Positions 28,119 to 36,615 of a stretch of 64,000 nt of DNA are shown here, piece by piece. The stretch spans positions 9,548,001 to 9,612,000 of the forward strand of contig NZ_JACCBA010000001.1 of the NCBI RefSeq assembly GCF_013409365.1, written 5' to 3'. Each line of letters begins with the position of its first letter. The first letter of the stretch is position 1. The notes below the pieces were generated by a model. That model was given only the letters and a program-made list of their open reading frames with translations, did no database searches and was not told the origin of the DNA. A program made the translations under genes and the position numbers. The stretch is from Actinomadura luteofluorescens (GTDB lineage: Bacteria; Actinomycetota; Actinomycetes; Streptosporangiales; Streptosporangiaceae).

Positions 28119-29927
28119 TCAGGCCAGGAACGCGGCGGGCGCGGTGACGGGGGCGGGAAGGTCGAACGCGGCGGCCAGCTCCGCCGCGCGGGGGGCCAGC
28201 TCGTCGCACGTGCGGCGCCGCGCGTCGCCCAGCTCGTCCAGGATCCCCGGCGGGACGACCCCCTCGTCGAGCAGGACGGCGGCGCGGCGCTCCAGCCGGT
28301 CCAGCGCGTGCAGGCGCAGGACGGGCCCGAGCGCCTTCGGCCCGGTGCCGGAGGCCGCGGCGAGGATCTCCAGGATGATCCGGTCGGCGCAGGCGGTGGC
28401 GGTCCGCCGGGCCAGCGCCAGGTTGCCGTTCCAGGCGGTGAAGGCGTCCTGCCCGTCGCGCAGGGCGGCCTCGACCCGTCCGGCGAGCCGGTCGCGCGTG
28501 CGGCGCTCGGCGTCGCGCGCCAGGAACAGCCACACGCGCGGGGAGTCCAGGTCGCCGTCGTCAGGCGGACCGAGCTCCGGCTCGGGCGGGACGTAGCGGT
28601 CGCGGTCGGCCATCGCGCGGGCGGTGTCGTAGAGGATGAGCTCGTTGTCGCCGCCGGCGTTCTGGTAGGCGTGCGTCAGGCCCCGGTAGGCGTTGAGGCG
28701 CTCGACGGCGGCGAAGCCGGGGGCGCCGCTGTGCACCCGGCACGCCGACACCGTCTCCTGCGCCTGGGCGGTGGCGGCGGCCTTCAGCAGCGCCAGGTCC
28801 CGGTCGACCGCCGACCACGGCGCCCACGCGGTCGCCGGCCCGCCCGTATCGCCGGCGCCCTCGCCGTCGCCCGCCGTCTCGCCCGGGGGGCGGGGGGTGG
28901 TGACGTGCGCGGCGACGGCGGTGAGGGCGTAGGCCGACGCCAGCGCGCCCAGCACCGCCTCCTGCTGGTTGCGGTAGTCGGTCAGCGGGCGGCGCGGCGC
29001 CAGCCGGCCGAGGGTGGTGCGGCCCGCCGAGTGAGCGAGCAGCATCCCGGCGGACGCCCGGGTGATCGCGGCGGAGGCCGACACGACCGCCCGCCACACC
29101 GGCGGGGCGATGCCCATCGAGCGGGTGAGCCGCGCCGCCGCGGGCCCGTGCGGGTCGTGGAAGGCCCCGTCGGCGCCGATGGCGGCGCCGTCGCGCAGCC
29201 ACGCCTCGTAGGGGACGCGGACGTCCTCCAGCAGGACGGCGGCGTAGTCGATCTGCAGCCCGGTGGTCTCGGGGGCCGCGACGATCCGCACGCCGGGCGG
29301 GACGGCGCCGCCGGGGCCGCGCAGCGGCACCGCGAACACGAACACGCCGCGCTCCTGGCCGCCGTGGACGAGGGTGGCGTAGACGGCGGCGGTCTTGGGC
29401 AGGTCCGGGTGGCCGGTGTTGGTGGGGAACTTGGCGGCCTGGGTGTCGGGGGTGCTGAGCACGAACCCGCCCGTGGCGGGGTCGTGGCGGGCGACGGTGC
29501 GGGGCGACAGGTGGCTGTTGCTGCGTCCCACCTCGGTCATCAGCAGCGTGCCGAACGAGTCCATCGACTCCAGGGAATCGCGCAGCGGCCGCGTCTCCTC
29601 CTGCCCGGCGCCGAACCGCACGATGGGGCCGAGCGCGAGCGTGTAGTGCAGCAGCATCATGTGGAACAGGGGCGGGTCGGCGATCGCGGCGCGCTCCAGC
29701 AGCGCGCACAGCGCCGGCGGGTCGGCCAGCAGCTCGCCCGCGGGCGGCGCGGCCAGCCCGGCGCGGCGCAGCCGCTCGTAGGTGAGGGCGTGCCGGTCGG
29801 GCGCGGTGAGCCCGCCGGGGACGGTGAAGAACTCCTCGGGGACGGCCTCCTCCAGCCGCGCGCGCGTCTTGGCGTCGGGTAGGGGGCCGTGCACGAACTG
29901 CCGCAGACCGTCGGCGTCGGTGGTCAC
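28119..29927 (-). CDS. Acyl-CoA oxidase/dehydrogenase-like flavoprotein
   Basis: 602 residues with the layout of peroxisomal-type acyl-CoA oxidases: an N-terminal helical domain, an FAD/acyl-binding middle with TEVGRSNSHLSPRTVARHDP and AAKFPTNTGH, and a C-terminal helical domain containing QNAGGDNELILYDTAR (compare the EGDN motif of oxidases). It probably introduces a 2,3 double bond into an acyl-CoA using FAD. GTG 29927 overlaps the stop of the upstream acyltransferase (GTGA). With the acyltransferase and the divergent KAS III it forms a small acyl-processing set. Confidence 0.82.
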   Translation of the reverse strand: MTTDADGLRQFVHGPLPDAKTRARLEEAVPEEFFTVPGGLTAPDRHALTYERLRRAGLAAPPAGELLADPPALCALLERAAIADPPLFHMMLLHYTLALGPIVRFGAGQEETRPLRDSLESMDSFGTLLMTEVGRSNSHLSPRTVARHDPATGGFVLSTPDTQAAKFPTNTGHPDLPKTAAVYATLVHGGQERGVFVFAVPLRGPGGAVPPGVRIVAAPETTGLQIDYAAVLLEDVRVPYEAWLRDGAAIGADGAFHDPHGPAAARLTRSMGIAPPVWRAVVSASAAITRASAGMLLAHSAGRTTLGRLAPRRPLTDYRNQQEAVLGALASAYALTAVAAHVTTPRPPGETAGDGEGAGDTGGPATAWAPWSAVDRDLALLKAAATAQAQETVSACRVHSGAPGFAAVERLNAYRGLTHAYQNAGGDNELILYDTARAMADRDRYVPPEPELGPPDDGDLDSPRVWLFLARDAERRTRDRLAGRVEAALRDGQDAFTAWNGNLALARRTATACADRIILEILAAASGTGPKALGPVLRLHALDRLERRAAVLLDEGVVPPGILDELGDARRRTCDELAPRAAELAAAFDLPAPVTAPAAFLA

Positions 29928-30955
29928 GAGGGGTCCTTTCGTTCGCCGGAGGGGGTGACGCCGGGGGCGGCCTTGCCGGTGAGCCCGTGGCGGGGGCGGT
30001 CGCGCAGCGGCGCCATCGTCCGCACGCCCGGCAGGGTCAGCCGGGCGCACTGGCACAGCGCGTTGCCCGCGCCGGCCTCGGTGAACACCGTCGCGCCCGC
30101 CGCGTGCACGGCGCGCAGGGCCTCCGGCAGCCGGACGGGTCTGACGATGCAGTCGGCCATGGCGCGGTGCAGGTCGTCGTCGTCGCGGTAGGCGCGGCCG
30201 CGGACGGGCGAGTGGACGGTCAGCTCCAGGGGCCGCTGCGGGAAGCCGCGGATCATGGCGTACCACTCCTCGTCGGCGCCGGCCATCGCGGGATGGTGGG
30301 ACAGGTAGGGCACCGCGAGCCGCACCGCGTTCACTCCCTCCCCGCGCGCGGCGTCCAGGACGGCGTCCAGGGGCCCGTCGGGACCGGACACGACCGTGAC
30401 CTGCGGGGCGTTCAGGCACGCGACGACCACCTCGGGGGCGCCGGCGGCCTCGATGCAGGCGAGGGTGCGGTCCTCCCCGGCCTCCAGCAGCCCCATGCCG
30501 CCGCCCCCGCCGTGCCGGGCCAGGACGCCGACGGCGGCCACGCCCATGCGGGCGCCGTCGGCGATGGAGAACGCGCCCGCGCACACCAGCGCGGCGATCT
30601 CCCCGAAGCTCTGCCCGACGGCGAAGCGGGGGTGGACGCCGTGCGCGCGCAGGGCGCGGTCGACGGCGACGGACGCGGCGTAGCCGGCTAGCTGGGCGAC
30701 GCCGGGGGTGCGGGCGGCCTCCCGGTAGCCGCCCGGGTCGTCCATGAGGATCGAGCGCAGGCGCGGCCATCCGTTGGGGGGCAGTCCCTCCTGCACGGCG
30801 TCCAGGACGTCGGCGACGGCGCGGGCGGCGCCGGGCCCGGTGCGGGCGAGGGCAGGCAGGTCGGGGACCCCGGCGGAGCCGGTGCCGGGGAACAGGAAGG
30901 CGCAGTTGTCGTCGGGTTGGAGCTCTTCGGCCGGGCGGAATCGGGGTGCGGGCAC
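29924..30955 (-). CDS. Acyltransferase, FabD/AT-domain like
   Basis: 343-residue stand-alone acyltransferase. It begins AFLFPGTGS, has the nucleophile Ser116 in GQSFGE and the catalytic His220 in LSHHPAM. Known relatives load malonyl or other acyl groups from CoA onto an acyl carrier protein. The usual Arg after the GxSxG region (malonate carboxylate binding) is not clear here, so a non-malonyl substrate is possible. GTG start with AAGGAG at 7 nt. No carrier protein is encoded nearby. It is divergent from KAS III. Confidence 0.82.
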   Translation of the reverse strand: MPAPRFRPAEELQPDDNCAFLFPGTGSAGVPDLPALARTGPGAARAVADVLDAVQEGLPPNGWPRLRSILMDDPGGYREAARTPGVAQLAGYAASVAVDRALRAHGVHPRFAVGQSFGEIAALVCAGAFSIADGARMGVAAVGVLARHGGGGGMGLLEAGEDRTLACIEAAGAPEVVVACLNAPQVTVVSGPDGPLDAVLDAARGEGVNAVRLAVPYLSHHPAMAGADEEWYAMIRGFPQRPLELTVHSPVRGRAYRDDDDLHRAMADCIVRPVRLPEALRAVHAAGATVFTEAGAGNALCQCARLTLPGVRTMAPLRDRPRHGLTGKAAPGVTPSGERKDPS

Positions 30956-31106
30956 GCGGGGTCTCCTTACCTGGAGGGAAGGCTGCCTTTTCCTTTACGA
31001 CAACGGCCGCTTAGCTTTCAGTTATGGACCAAAACCCTGAAATGGGATTATTCACTTATGGGATGGGACTGACAACCGCCAGTCCGGTGATGGGGAGAGG
31101 ACCCGC
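30956..31106. promoter_or_regulatory. AT-rich divergent promoter region
   Basis: 151 bp between the acyltransferase and KAS III starts. About 100 bp of it (near 30975-31075) is far less GC-rich than anything around, with runs such as CCTTTTCCTTTACG and GGGATTATTCACTTATGGG. I could not assign -35/-10 pairs with confidence. The composition suggests a regulated divergent promoter. Confidence 0.45.
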
Positions 31107-32165
31107 ATGACCGTGCCCGACACGCACCGGCCTGCCCGGGCGGACGACAGCGGAGCGGCGCGGGACGGCGGGCGGGGGTGGGCCATCCGCGGAACCGGCG
31201 CCCACCTGCCCCGCGACGTCGCGCACAGCGCCGACCTGTCCCGCTCGCTGGGCCTGGAACCGGACTGGATCGAGGGCCGCACCGGGATCAGGAAGCGGCA
31301 CGTCGTCGCGCCGGGCGAGGCCGCCTCCGACCTGGCCGCGGCCGCCGCCGGGCGGGCGCTGGAGGCCGCCGGGCTGGACGCCGCCGACCTCGGCCTGATC
31401 GTGCTCGGCACCTCCACGCCCGACGTGATCGCCCCGTCCACCGCCTGCCGCGTGCAGACGATGCTGGGCGCCCACCGCGCCGCCGCGTTCGACATCTCCG
31501 CCGCCTGCACCGGGTTCGTGTTCGGGCTGCAGACCGCGGTCGGCTGGCTGGCCACCCAGCGCGGCGCGCCGCCCTACACGCTGGTCATCGGCGTCGAGGT
31601 GTACTCGCGGTTCCTCAATCCCGCCGACCGCGCCACCGCCGCCCTGTTCGGCGACGGCGCCGCCGCCGTGGTCGTCGGGCCCGCCCCGCCCGGGCACGGC
31701 ATCGGCCCGATCACCCTCGGGTCGGACGGCTCGGGCGCGGACGACGTGCTGATCCCCGCGGGCGGCAGCCGCCTGCCCGCCAGCGCCGAGACCCTCGCGG
31801 GGCTCGGCCACACCATCCACATGGACGGCCGCGCCGTCCGCGACTTCATCACCGCGATCTTCCCGCGGCTGGTCGCCGAGGCGACCGAGGCCGCCGGGAT
31901 CAAGCCCGCCGACCTGGCGCTGGTCGTCCCGCACCAGCCCAACCCGAAGCTGGTCGCCGCGCTGGCCGGGGACGCCGGGCTGGACCCGGGGCAGCTGGCG
32001 ATCGTCGGGGACGAGGTCGGCAACATCGGCGCCGCCAGCATCCCCTACGCGCTCGACCGCGCCGTGCGGACGCGGCGGATCGGCCCCGGCGACCTGGTGC
32101 TGCTCGCCGGGTTCGGCGCGGGCCTGACCTGGGGGCACACCCTCATCACCTGGCCCCCGCCCTGA
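31107..32165 (+). CDS. Beta-ketoacyl-ACP synthase III-like protein
   Basis: 352-residue thiolase-fold enzyme with the KAS III triad: Cys134 in SAACTGF, His276 in VPHQPNPK and Asn306 in GNIGAAS. FabH and relatives condense an acyl-CoA starter with malonyl-ACP; others make pathway starter units or esters. This copy differs from housekeeping FabH in the Asn region (GNIGAAS, not GNTSAAS). A 30-residue disordered N-terminus precedes WAIRGTGAHLP. It is divergent from a stand-alone AT and an acyl-CoA oxidase, so a dedicated acyl pathway is likely. Confidence 0.87.
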   Translation: MTVPDTHRPARADDSGAARDGGRGWAIRGTGAHLPRDVAHSADLSRSLGLEPDWIEGRTGIRKRHVVAPGEAASDLAAAAAGRALEAAGLDAADLGLIVLGTSTPDVIAPSTACRVQTMLGAHRAAAFDISAACTGFVFGLQTAVGWLATQRGAPPYTLVIGVEVYSRFLNPADRATAALFGDGAAAVVVGPAPPGHGIGPITLGSDGSGADDVLIPAGGSRLPASAETLAGLGHTIHMDGRAVRDFITAIFPRLVAEATEAAGIKPADLALVVPHQPNPKLVAALAGDAGLDPGQLAIVGDEVGNIGAASIPYALDRAVRTRRIGPGDLVLLAGFGAGLTWGHTLITWPPP

Positions 32166-32190
32166 CCGTCCGCCGCGGGGGGGCGTCCGG

Positions 32191-32643
32191 TCAGCGCGTC
32201 AGCCGGCGCAGCACCTGCCGGGTCTCGGCGCGGCGGTCCCAGGCGACGGCGGCGAACACGACCGCGAACCCCAGGGGCAGCAGCGCCCACGCCGGCTCCA
32301 GCACCAGCAGCTGGGTGAGGGCGGCCCCGCCCATCAGCCCGATCAGCCCGGCCGCGGCGAGCCCCGCCAGCCGCGGGACGACCAGCCCGATCGCGCCCGC
32401 GGCCTCGACGGCGCCGGTCACGTAGCGCAGCCACTGGCCCCAGCCGATCTCCTCGAAGGTCCTGACGGCGTCGGCCTGGCCGGCGAACTTCGGCAGCGCC
32501 GAGGCGACGAGCAGGAACGCGGCGAGCAGGATCTGCGCGCCCCACAGCACCTTGCGCAGCGTGCGTCGGTCCCCGGCGGAGGCGCGGGCGTTGGTCTTGC
32601 GGGGGGTGGTGACGGGGGTGGTGGTGTGGGTCTGGGCGCTCAT
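32191..32643 (-). CDS. DoxX-like membrane protein
   Basis: 150 residues, four membrane helices: LLAAFLLVASALPKFAG, GAVEAAGAIGLVVP, GLIGLMGGAALTQLLV and LLPLGFAVVFAAVAW. The SALPKFAGQADAV segment and the ETAG-like VTGAVEAAG match the DoxX family, linked to redox homeostasis or quinone handling in the membrane. GGAAGGACC precedes ATG 32643. The first 28 residues are polar. Confidence 0.85.
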   Translation of the reverse strand: MSAQTHTTTPVTTPRKTNARASAGDRRTLRKVLWGAQILLAAFLLVASALPKFAGQADAVRTFEEIGWGQWLRYVTGAVEAAGAIGLVVPRLAGLAAAGLIGLMGGAALTQLLVLEPAWALLPLGFAVVFAAVAWDRRAETRQVLRRLTR

Positions 32644-32785
32644 GGCGGTGGTCCTTCCGTGCGCTGTCTCATCGGCCTTCACAGACGCGTCGCACGGACC
32701 CCCGCCGGATCGACATCCGGCCCAGGATTTCTCCAGATAATTTTCTGCGGCGGTATCAGTGCAGGTGAGAGCCGGTGGACGTGGC

Positions 32786-32890
32786 ATGACCACGCTGATC
32801 GGAGCCCGCGACACCGGCCGGGGCGAGAAGGCGGCCGCGGCGCCGCGCGAGGCCGGGCACGACGCCCCGGCTCGCCGCTCTGGGCGGTGA
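32786..32890 (+). pseudogene. Possible decayed N-terminus of an NmrA/SDR-type gene
   Basis: A 34-codon open frame whose product begins MTTLIGARDTGRGEK and ends in EAGHDAPARRSGR. The spacing resembles the first 32 residues of NAD(P)-binding NmrA-type proteins (MTxLVTGATGxVGR...LREAGHDVRALSR), with the glycine motif ruined. Nothing downstream continues it. It may be a remnant left by deletion; chance similarity cannot be excluded. Confidence 0.3.
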
Positions 32891-32921
32891 CGGCTTCCCC
32901 GGCGGGACGGGGGGCGGGGGT

Positions 32922-33524
32922 TTACTCCTTGCGCGGATGGCGGGCGCGGACGGCGTCGATGCAGCGGTCCCGCGACACCGGGCCTGCGAACCGCAGCCGG
33001 TCGTAGGCGGTGAACGGCGGCTCCAGCGCGTCGAGCTCGTCGACCAGCGCGTGCAGGCGCCGCGTCCACGCCGGCGTCCCGGCGTCCGGCTCCGCGGGCG
33101 CCGCCTCGATCGCGGTGACCAGGGCGTCCTTGTACCGGATGTTGCGGGGCGTCACCGAGCGCAGGCACACGTACTGCCCGTCCAGGTAGGCGGCCCACTC
33201 CCCCTCGGCGGTGGCCGGGTCGTCCCAGTGCGCGAGGAACCAGCCCTCCATCGCGTCCAGGCCCCCTGCCTGCTCGGCGAGGTCGAACAGGTCCCGCGGC
33301 ACCATCTGCGCGCCGTCGGAGCGCAGGTAGCCGGGCAGGGGCAGCCTGCCCGCCAGCATCAGCCGCCGCACCTGGTCGGTGTCGCGGCCGGCGGCGCGGC
33401 ACAGGTCCTCCAGGTCGGTGAACCAGGCGGTGACGTAGGCGTCGTCGGCGGCGGTCATCGGATGGTCGCCGTTGACCTCCCGGAACCGTGCCGCCAGCCG
33501 CGCCTTCAACTCGGGGTCGCTCAT
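32922..33524 (-). CDS. DUF6058-type protein
   Basis: 200-residue soluble protein of a widespread actinobacterial family without assigned chemistry (DUF6058, sometimes labelled natural-product associated). Recognisable blocks: NGDHPMTAADDAYVT at the start, LMLAGRLPLPGYLRSDGAQMV in the middle, GQYVCLRSVTP and ALEPPFTAYDRLRFAGPVSRD near the end. TAGCGT lies 6 nt before ATG 33524, so the transcript is probably leaderless and the gene stands alone. Confidence 0.8.
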   Translation of the reverse strand: MSDPELKARLAARFREVNGDHPMTAADDAYVTAWFTDLEDLCRAAGRDTDQVRRLMLAGRLPLPGYLRSDGAQMVPRDLFDLAEQAGGLDAMEGWFLAHWDDPATAEGEWAAYLDGQYVCLRSVTPRNIRYKDALVTAIEAAPAEPDAGTPAWTRRLHALVDELDALEPPFTAYDRLRFAGPVSRDRCIDAVRARHPRKE

Positions 33525-33530
33525 GCGCGC

Positions 33531-33536
33531 ACGCTA
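33531..33536 (-). promoter_or_regulatory. Leaderless -10 box (TAGCGT)
   Basis: TAGCGT on the minus strand, 6 nt before ATG 33524. Confidence 0.45.
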
Positions 33537-33581
33537 GCCCGGGGTCGTTTCGGCATCCGCCGAAACGTCACCGCGCGGCGC

Positions 33582-34988
33582 TCACCAGGGGGACAGCACG
33601 AGCGCCTGGACGGCCAGCGCGGTCACCGCCTGCGCCGCCAGCCACGCCCGCACCCGGGGGCGGTCGACGGCGGCGGCGGCCGTCAGCCAGGCGGCGAACG
33701 GCACCCAGATCCGCTCGACCTCCCCGCGCGTGACGCCGGACGCGTCCAGGACCAGCACGCCGATCAGCGCCGCACCCGCCAGCGCCGCCACCGCCGCCGC
33801 GGGAGCGGCCGAACGGGCCCGCGCCCCCCGTCCCAGCACGCCCCGCCAGAGGGCGCCCCGGCACAGCTCGGCCAGCGTGCGCGGCAGCGCGTGCGCCACC
33901 GCCGGGCCCGTCAGCAGGCCCAGCACCGCCAGGTTCGCGAACAGGAAGTAGGCGTAGGAGCGCTGCGCCGACCCGCGGCTGACCAGGTAGGTGTCCAGGG
34001 TGGCGCGGACGCCGTCGGGCCACCAGAACCCCAGCAGCGTGAACGCGGCCGGGACCACCGCCAGCGCGACGCCTGCGGCCGCGAGGACCCGGAGCCGGGG
34101 ACGGCCGAGCACCACGACCGCGAGCGGCACCGCGAACAGAGGCAGCAGCCCGTAGCTCAGATACGGCAGGCACCCCAGCAGCAGCCCGCCCGCCGCGGCC
34201 GGGACGAGCGCCCGTCTTCGCGCGCCGCGCGCGGCGAGCGCCAGCAGGGCCGTGCCCCAGGCCCCGACGGCCAGGAAGAACGCGTCCATCGCCGTGGCGA
34301 TCCACACCGCCAGCGGCGCCAGCGCCAGGAACGGCACCGCGGCCCGCGCCGCCCGCTCCCCCGCCAGGCACCGCACCGTCACCGCGATCGCCGCCGCCGC
34401 CGACGTCCCCGCCGCGACGATCAGCGCCGCCGCCCACCCGGTGCCGCCGAGGCCGGCCTTCTCCAGCGCCCACAGCACCAGCATCGGCAGCGGCGGATGC
34501 CCCCGCACGTGGGTGGTGTAGCCGCCGAGCCGCTCGGTGAAGGTCCGCAGCCAGGCCGACGGGTCGGGGCGCAGCTGCGCCAGGCCCGCCGGGTACTCGG
34601 TCGGGGCGTCCAGCGGCCGGGCGAGCGCGTCCCATCCGTCGCAGGCGGCCAGGGCCACCGTCCACGCGGCGGAGGCCGCCCACGCGGCCGGCGGCAGCGC
34701 CCGCCACGGCAGCCGGGCCGCGAGCGCGGGCAGCGCCGCCACGGCCAGGGCCGCGACGGCGGCCGCGGGCAGGAGCCGCCGGACCGGCGGCGGCCACCCC
34801 CGCGCCCGGGCGTGCAGCGGGGGCAGCGGGTCCTCGGTGGCCAGGCCCGCGCGCCGCAGGTACCAGCCCACGGCGAACGCCGCCGCGATCCCGGCCGCCC
34901 ACACCGCGACGGCGACCCACCCCGGCCATCGGCGCCCCGCCCGCCTCTCGGCCGTCTTCGCGGGGCCGTGCGCCTCGGTGAGCGTCAT
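33582..34988 (-). CDS. Polytopic membrane protein, GT-C glycosyltransferase-like
   Basis: 468 residues with about eleven hydrophobic segments. The loop after the early helices reads GGYTTHVRGHPPLPML, a pattern seen in actinobacterial GT-C type membrane glycosyltransferases that use polyprenyl-phosphate sugars. No clear DxD is seen beyond acidic residues in the first loop (TEDPLPP). Last gene of the seven-gene operon, coupled to the previous one by ATGA. Its place after an epimerase and a GT2 enzyme supports a role in transferring a sugar outside the membrane (inference). Confidence 0.75.
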   Translation of the reverse strand: MTLTEAHGPAKTAERRAGRRWPGWVAVAVWAAGIAAAFAVGWYLRRAGLATEDPLPPLHARARGWPPPVRRLLPAAAVAALAVAALPALAARLPWRALPPAAWAASAAWTVALAACDGWDALARPLDAPTEYPAGLAQLRPDPSAWLRTFTERLGGYTTHVRGHPPLPMLVLWALEKAGLGGTGWAAALIVAAGTSAAAAIAVTVRCLAGERAARAAVPFLALAPLAVWIATAMDAFFLAVGAWGTALLALAARGARRRALVPAAAGGLLLGCLPYLSYGLLPLFAVPLAVVVLGRPRLRVLAAAGVALAVVPAAFTLLGFWWPDGVRATLDTYLVSRGSAQRSYAYFLFANLAVLGLLTGPAVAHALPRTLAELCRGALWRGVLGRGARARSAAPAAAVAALAGAALIGVLVLDASGVTRGEVERIWVPFAAWLTAAAAVDRPRVRAWLAAQAVTALAVQALVLSPW

Positions 34989-35464
34989 CGCCGCGCCCCT
35001 TTCCGGGAGGGGCGCGGGGCGCGCGTCGCTCCGCCGCGCCCGCCGGCGCGCCCGGCCCTGCGGCGTGCGGCGACCGCGCGGGCCGCCATGACGCAGGCCG
35101 CCGCGGCGGCGATGACGCCCAGCACGATCGCCAGGTTGCGGCCGTAGGGCAGCGGAAGGCGGGACGGCTCGTCGGGGCGGCGCCCGTACCCCAGCACGAC
35201 GGGGATGGCGACCGCGGTCACGCAGGCGCCGATGACCAGCGCTGCGCGCGCGACGCGGCGCTGGCCCGCGGGCACCAGGCCGGTGAGCGCGCCCGCGGCG
35301 AGCACCGCCGGGACCAGGACGGCGTCGTGCAGGACGGCCGCGCCGGCGAACCACTTCGCCCACCCGGCGAGGGGAACTTCGTCCACGATCCCGCGCAGCC
35401 CGAGGCCGATGAGCGCCAGGCCCGCCGCGTACGCCGCCGCCTTGGTGAGGGTCCCCGCGTTCAC
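34985..35464 (-). CDS. Small hypothetical membrane protein
   Basis: 159 residues, four predicted membrane helices (AAAYAAGLALIGLGL, LHDAVLVPAVLAAGALTG, AALVIGACVTAVAIPVV, LAIVLGVIAAAAACVMAA) and an Arg-rich tail. There is a conserved-looking HDAV in the second helix. I do not recognise a function. GTG start overlaps the molybdopterin enzyme stop (GTGA) and its own stop overlaps the next ATG, so it is made together with both and may be a subunit or partner of the molybdenum enzyme. Confidence 0.75.
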   Translation of the reverse strand: MNAGTLTKAAAYAAGLALIGLGLRGIVDEVPLAGWAKWFAGAAVLHDAVLVPAVLAAGALTGLVPAGQRRVARAALVIGACVTAVAIPVVLGYGRRPDEPSRLPLPYGRNLAIVLGVIAAAAACVMAARAVAARRRAGRAGGRGGATRAPRPSRKGARR

Positions 35465-36615
35465 GACACCACCAGCCGGTGGATCCATTTGGTCTGCATG
35501 ACTCCGGGCCGGTTCGGGGCGATGAGGCGGCAGGGGTAGCCGTGGTCGAGGGCCAGGGGCGCGCCGTTCAGGCCGAGGGCCAGCAGCGTCAGCGGGTCGC
35601 GCCAGTGCGGCGGGGCGACCATGGAGGTGCGGTAGAGGCCCTGGCGCTGCAGCGACTCGACCCGCACCTGCGCGTCGTCGGCGACGCCGGCCAGGCGCAG
35701 GACGTCCCGCAGCCGCACGCCCCGCCAGTCCGCCTCCACGCTCCACCCCTCCACGCAGGAGATGGGCAGCCGCGCGGTGTGCTGGGGCAACGCGGCCAGG
35801 TCGGCCAGGGACAGGGTGACCTCTCGCGCGACCCGGCCGGTGACGGTGAGGCGCCAGCGGGGGTCCCGGGCCTCGGCGGTGACGCCGGTCGCGGCGGCCG
35901 ACTTGTTGACCGGGACGTCCTGCGGCCCGGTGCCGGGGCGGCGGGGCGCCAGCACCGCCAGCGGCGCCAGCGGCGTGACCGCCTCCCCCACCGTGGTCAG
36001 CGCGACGACGCCGCTCGCGCCGGCGACGGTGAGCAGGAAGCCGCGGCGGCCGACGCCGTCCTCGGGGCGGGTCATCACGGTGCGGCGCGCCTTGGCCCAC
36101 TGGTCGGCGATGTGGATGACCAGCGCGCCGACCAGGATGTAGGCCGTCCAGTAGTGCGCGGTGGTGAAGTAGAACCGGAACGCGTACCAGTACGCGACGT
36201 TCAGGACACCGGTGACGAACTGGAACAGCGCGGCGGCGACGAGGACGAACACCAGCAGCCGCTGCGCGCCGTGGACGAGCGAGCGGACCGGCGGCCACTG
36301 CCACAGCCGCGGGTAGACCGTCCACAGCTTGGCCAGCAGCAGCGGGACGGTCGCCAGCCCGCCGATGACGTGCACGCCCTGGGTGACCCGGTACAGGTTC
36401 ACCGGCCGCGAGGGCCACAGCATCCATCCGGCGGGATGCTGCATGAAGTGGCTGACCAGCCCGGTCCCGAAGGAGACCAGGACGCTGGCGCCCAGGGCGA
36501 TGCCGAGCCAGGAGGCGACCCGCTCGTCGTGCAGGCGGCTGGTGAACCGTCCCGGGACACCGCGCAGCACGGCGGTGGGCGCGGGCGGCCTGTACCTGTC
36601 GAGTGGAGGTCTCAT
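35461..36615 (-). CDS. Membrane-anchored molybdopterin-dependent oxidoreductase
   Basis: 384 residues. Residues about 40-175 form a cytochrome b561-like four-helix unit with His in several helices (SHFMQHPAG, GVHVIGG, AHYWTAY, ALVIHIAD). A loop with RRGFLLTVAGASG follows and resembles a twin-arginine/hydrophobic segment. The C-terminal sulfite-oxidase-fold domain (about 245-384) has the probable Mo ligand in LPISCVEGWSVEADWRGV and the end GYPCRLIAPNRPGVMQTKW. It probably moves electrons between a periplasmic substrate and the quinone pool; the substrate is unknown. Coupled upstream and downstream by 4-bp overlaps. Confidence 0.86.
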   Translation of the reverse strand: MRPPLDRYRPPAPTAVLRGVPGRFTSRLHDERVASWLGIALGASVLVSFGTGLVSHFMQHPAGWMLWPSRPVNLYRVTQGVHVIGGLATVPLLLAKLWTVYPRLWQWPPVRSLVHGAQRLLVFVLVAAALFQFVTGVLNVAYWYAFRFYFTTAHYWTAYILVGALVIHIADQWAKARRTVMTRPEDGVGRRGFLLTVAGASGVVALTTVGEAVTPLAPLAVLAPRRPGTGPQDVPVNKSAAATGVTAEARDPRWRLTVTGRVAREVTLSLADLAALPQHTARLPISCVEGWSVEADWRGVRLRDVLRLAGVADDAQVRVESLQRQGLYRTSMVAPPHWRDPLTLLALGLNGAPLALDHGYPCRLIAPNRPGVMQTKWIHRLVVS

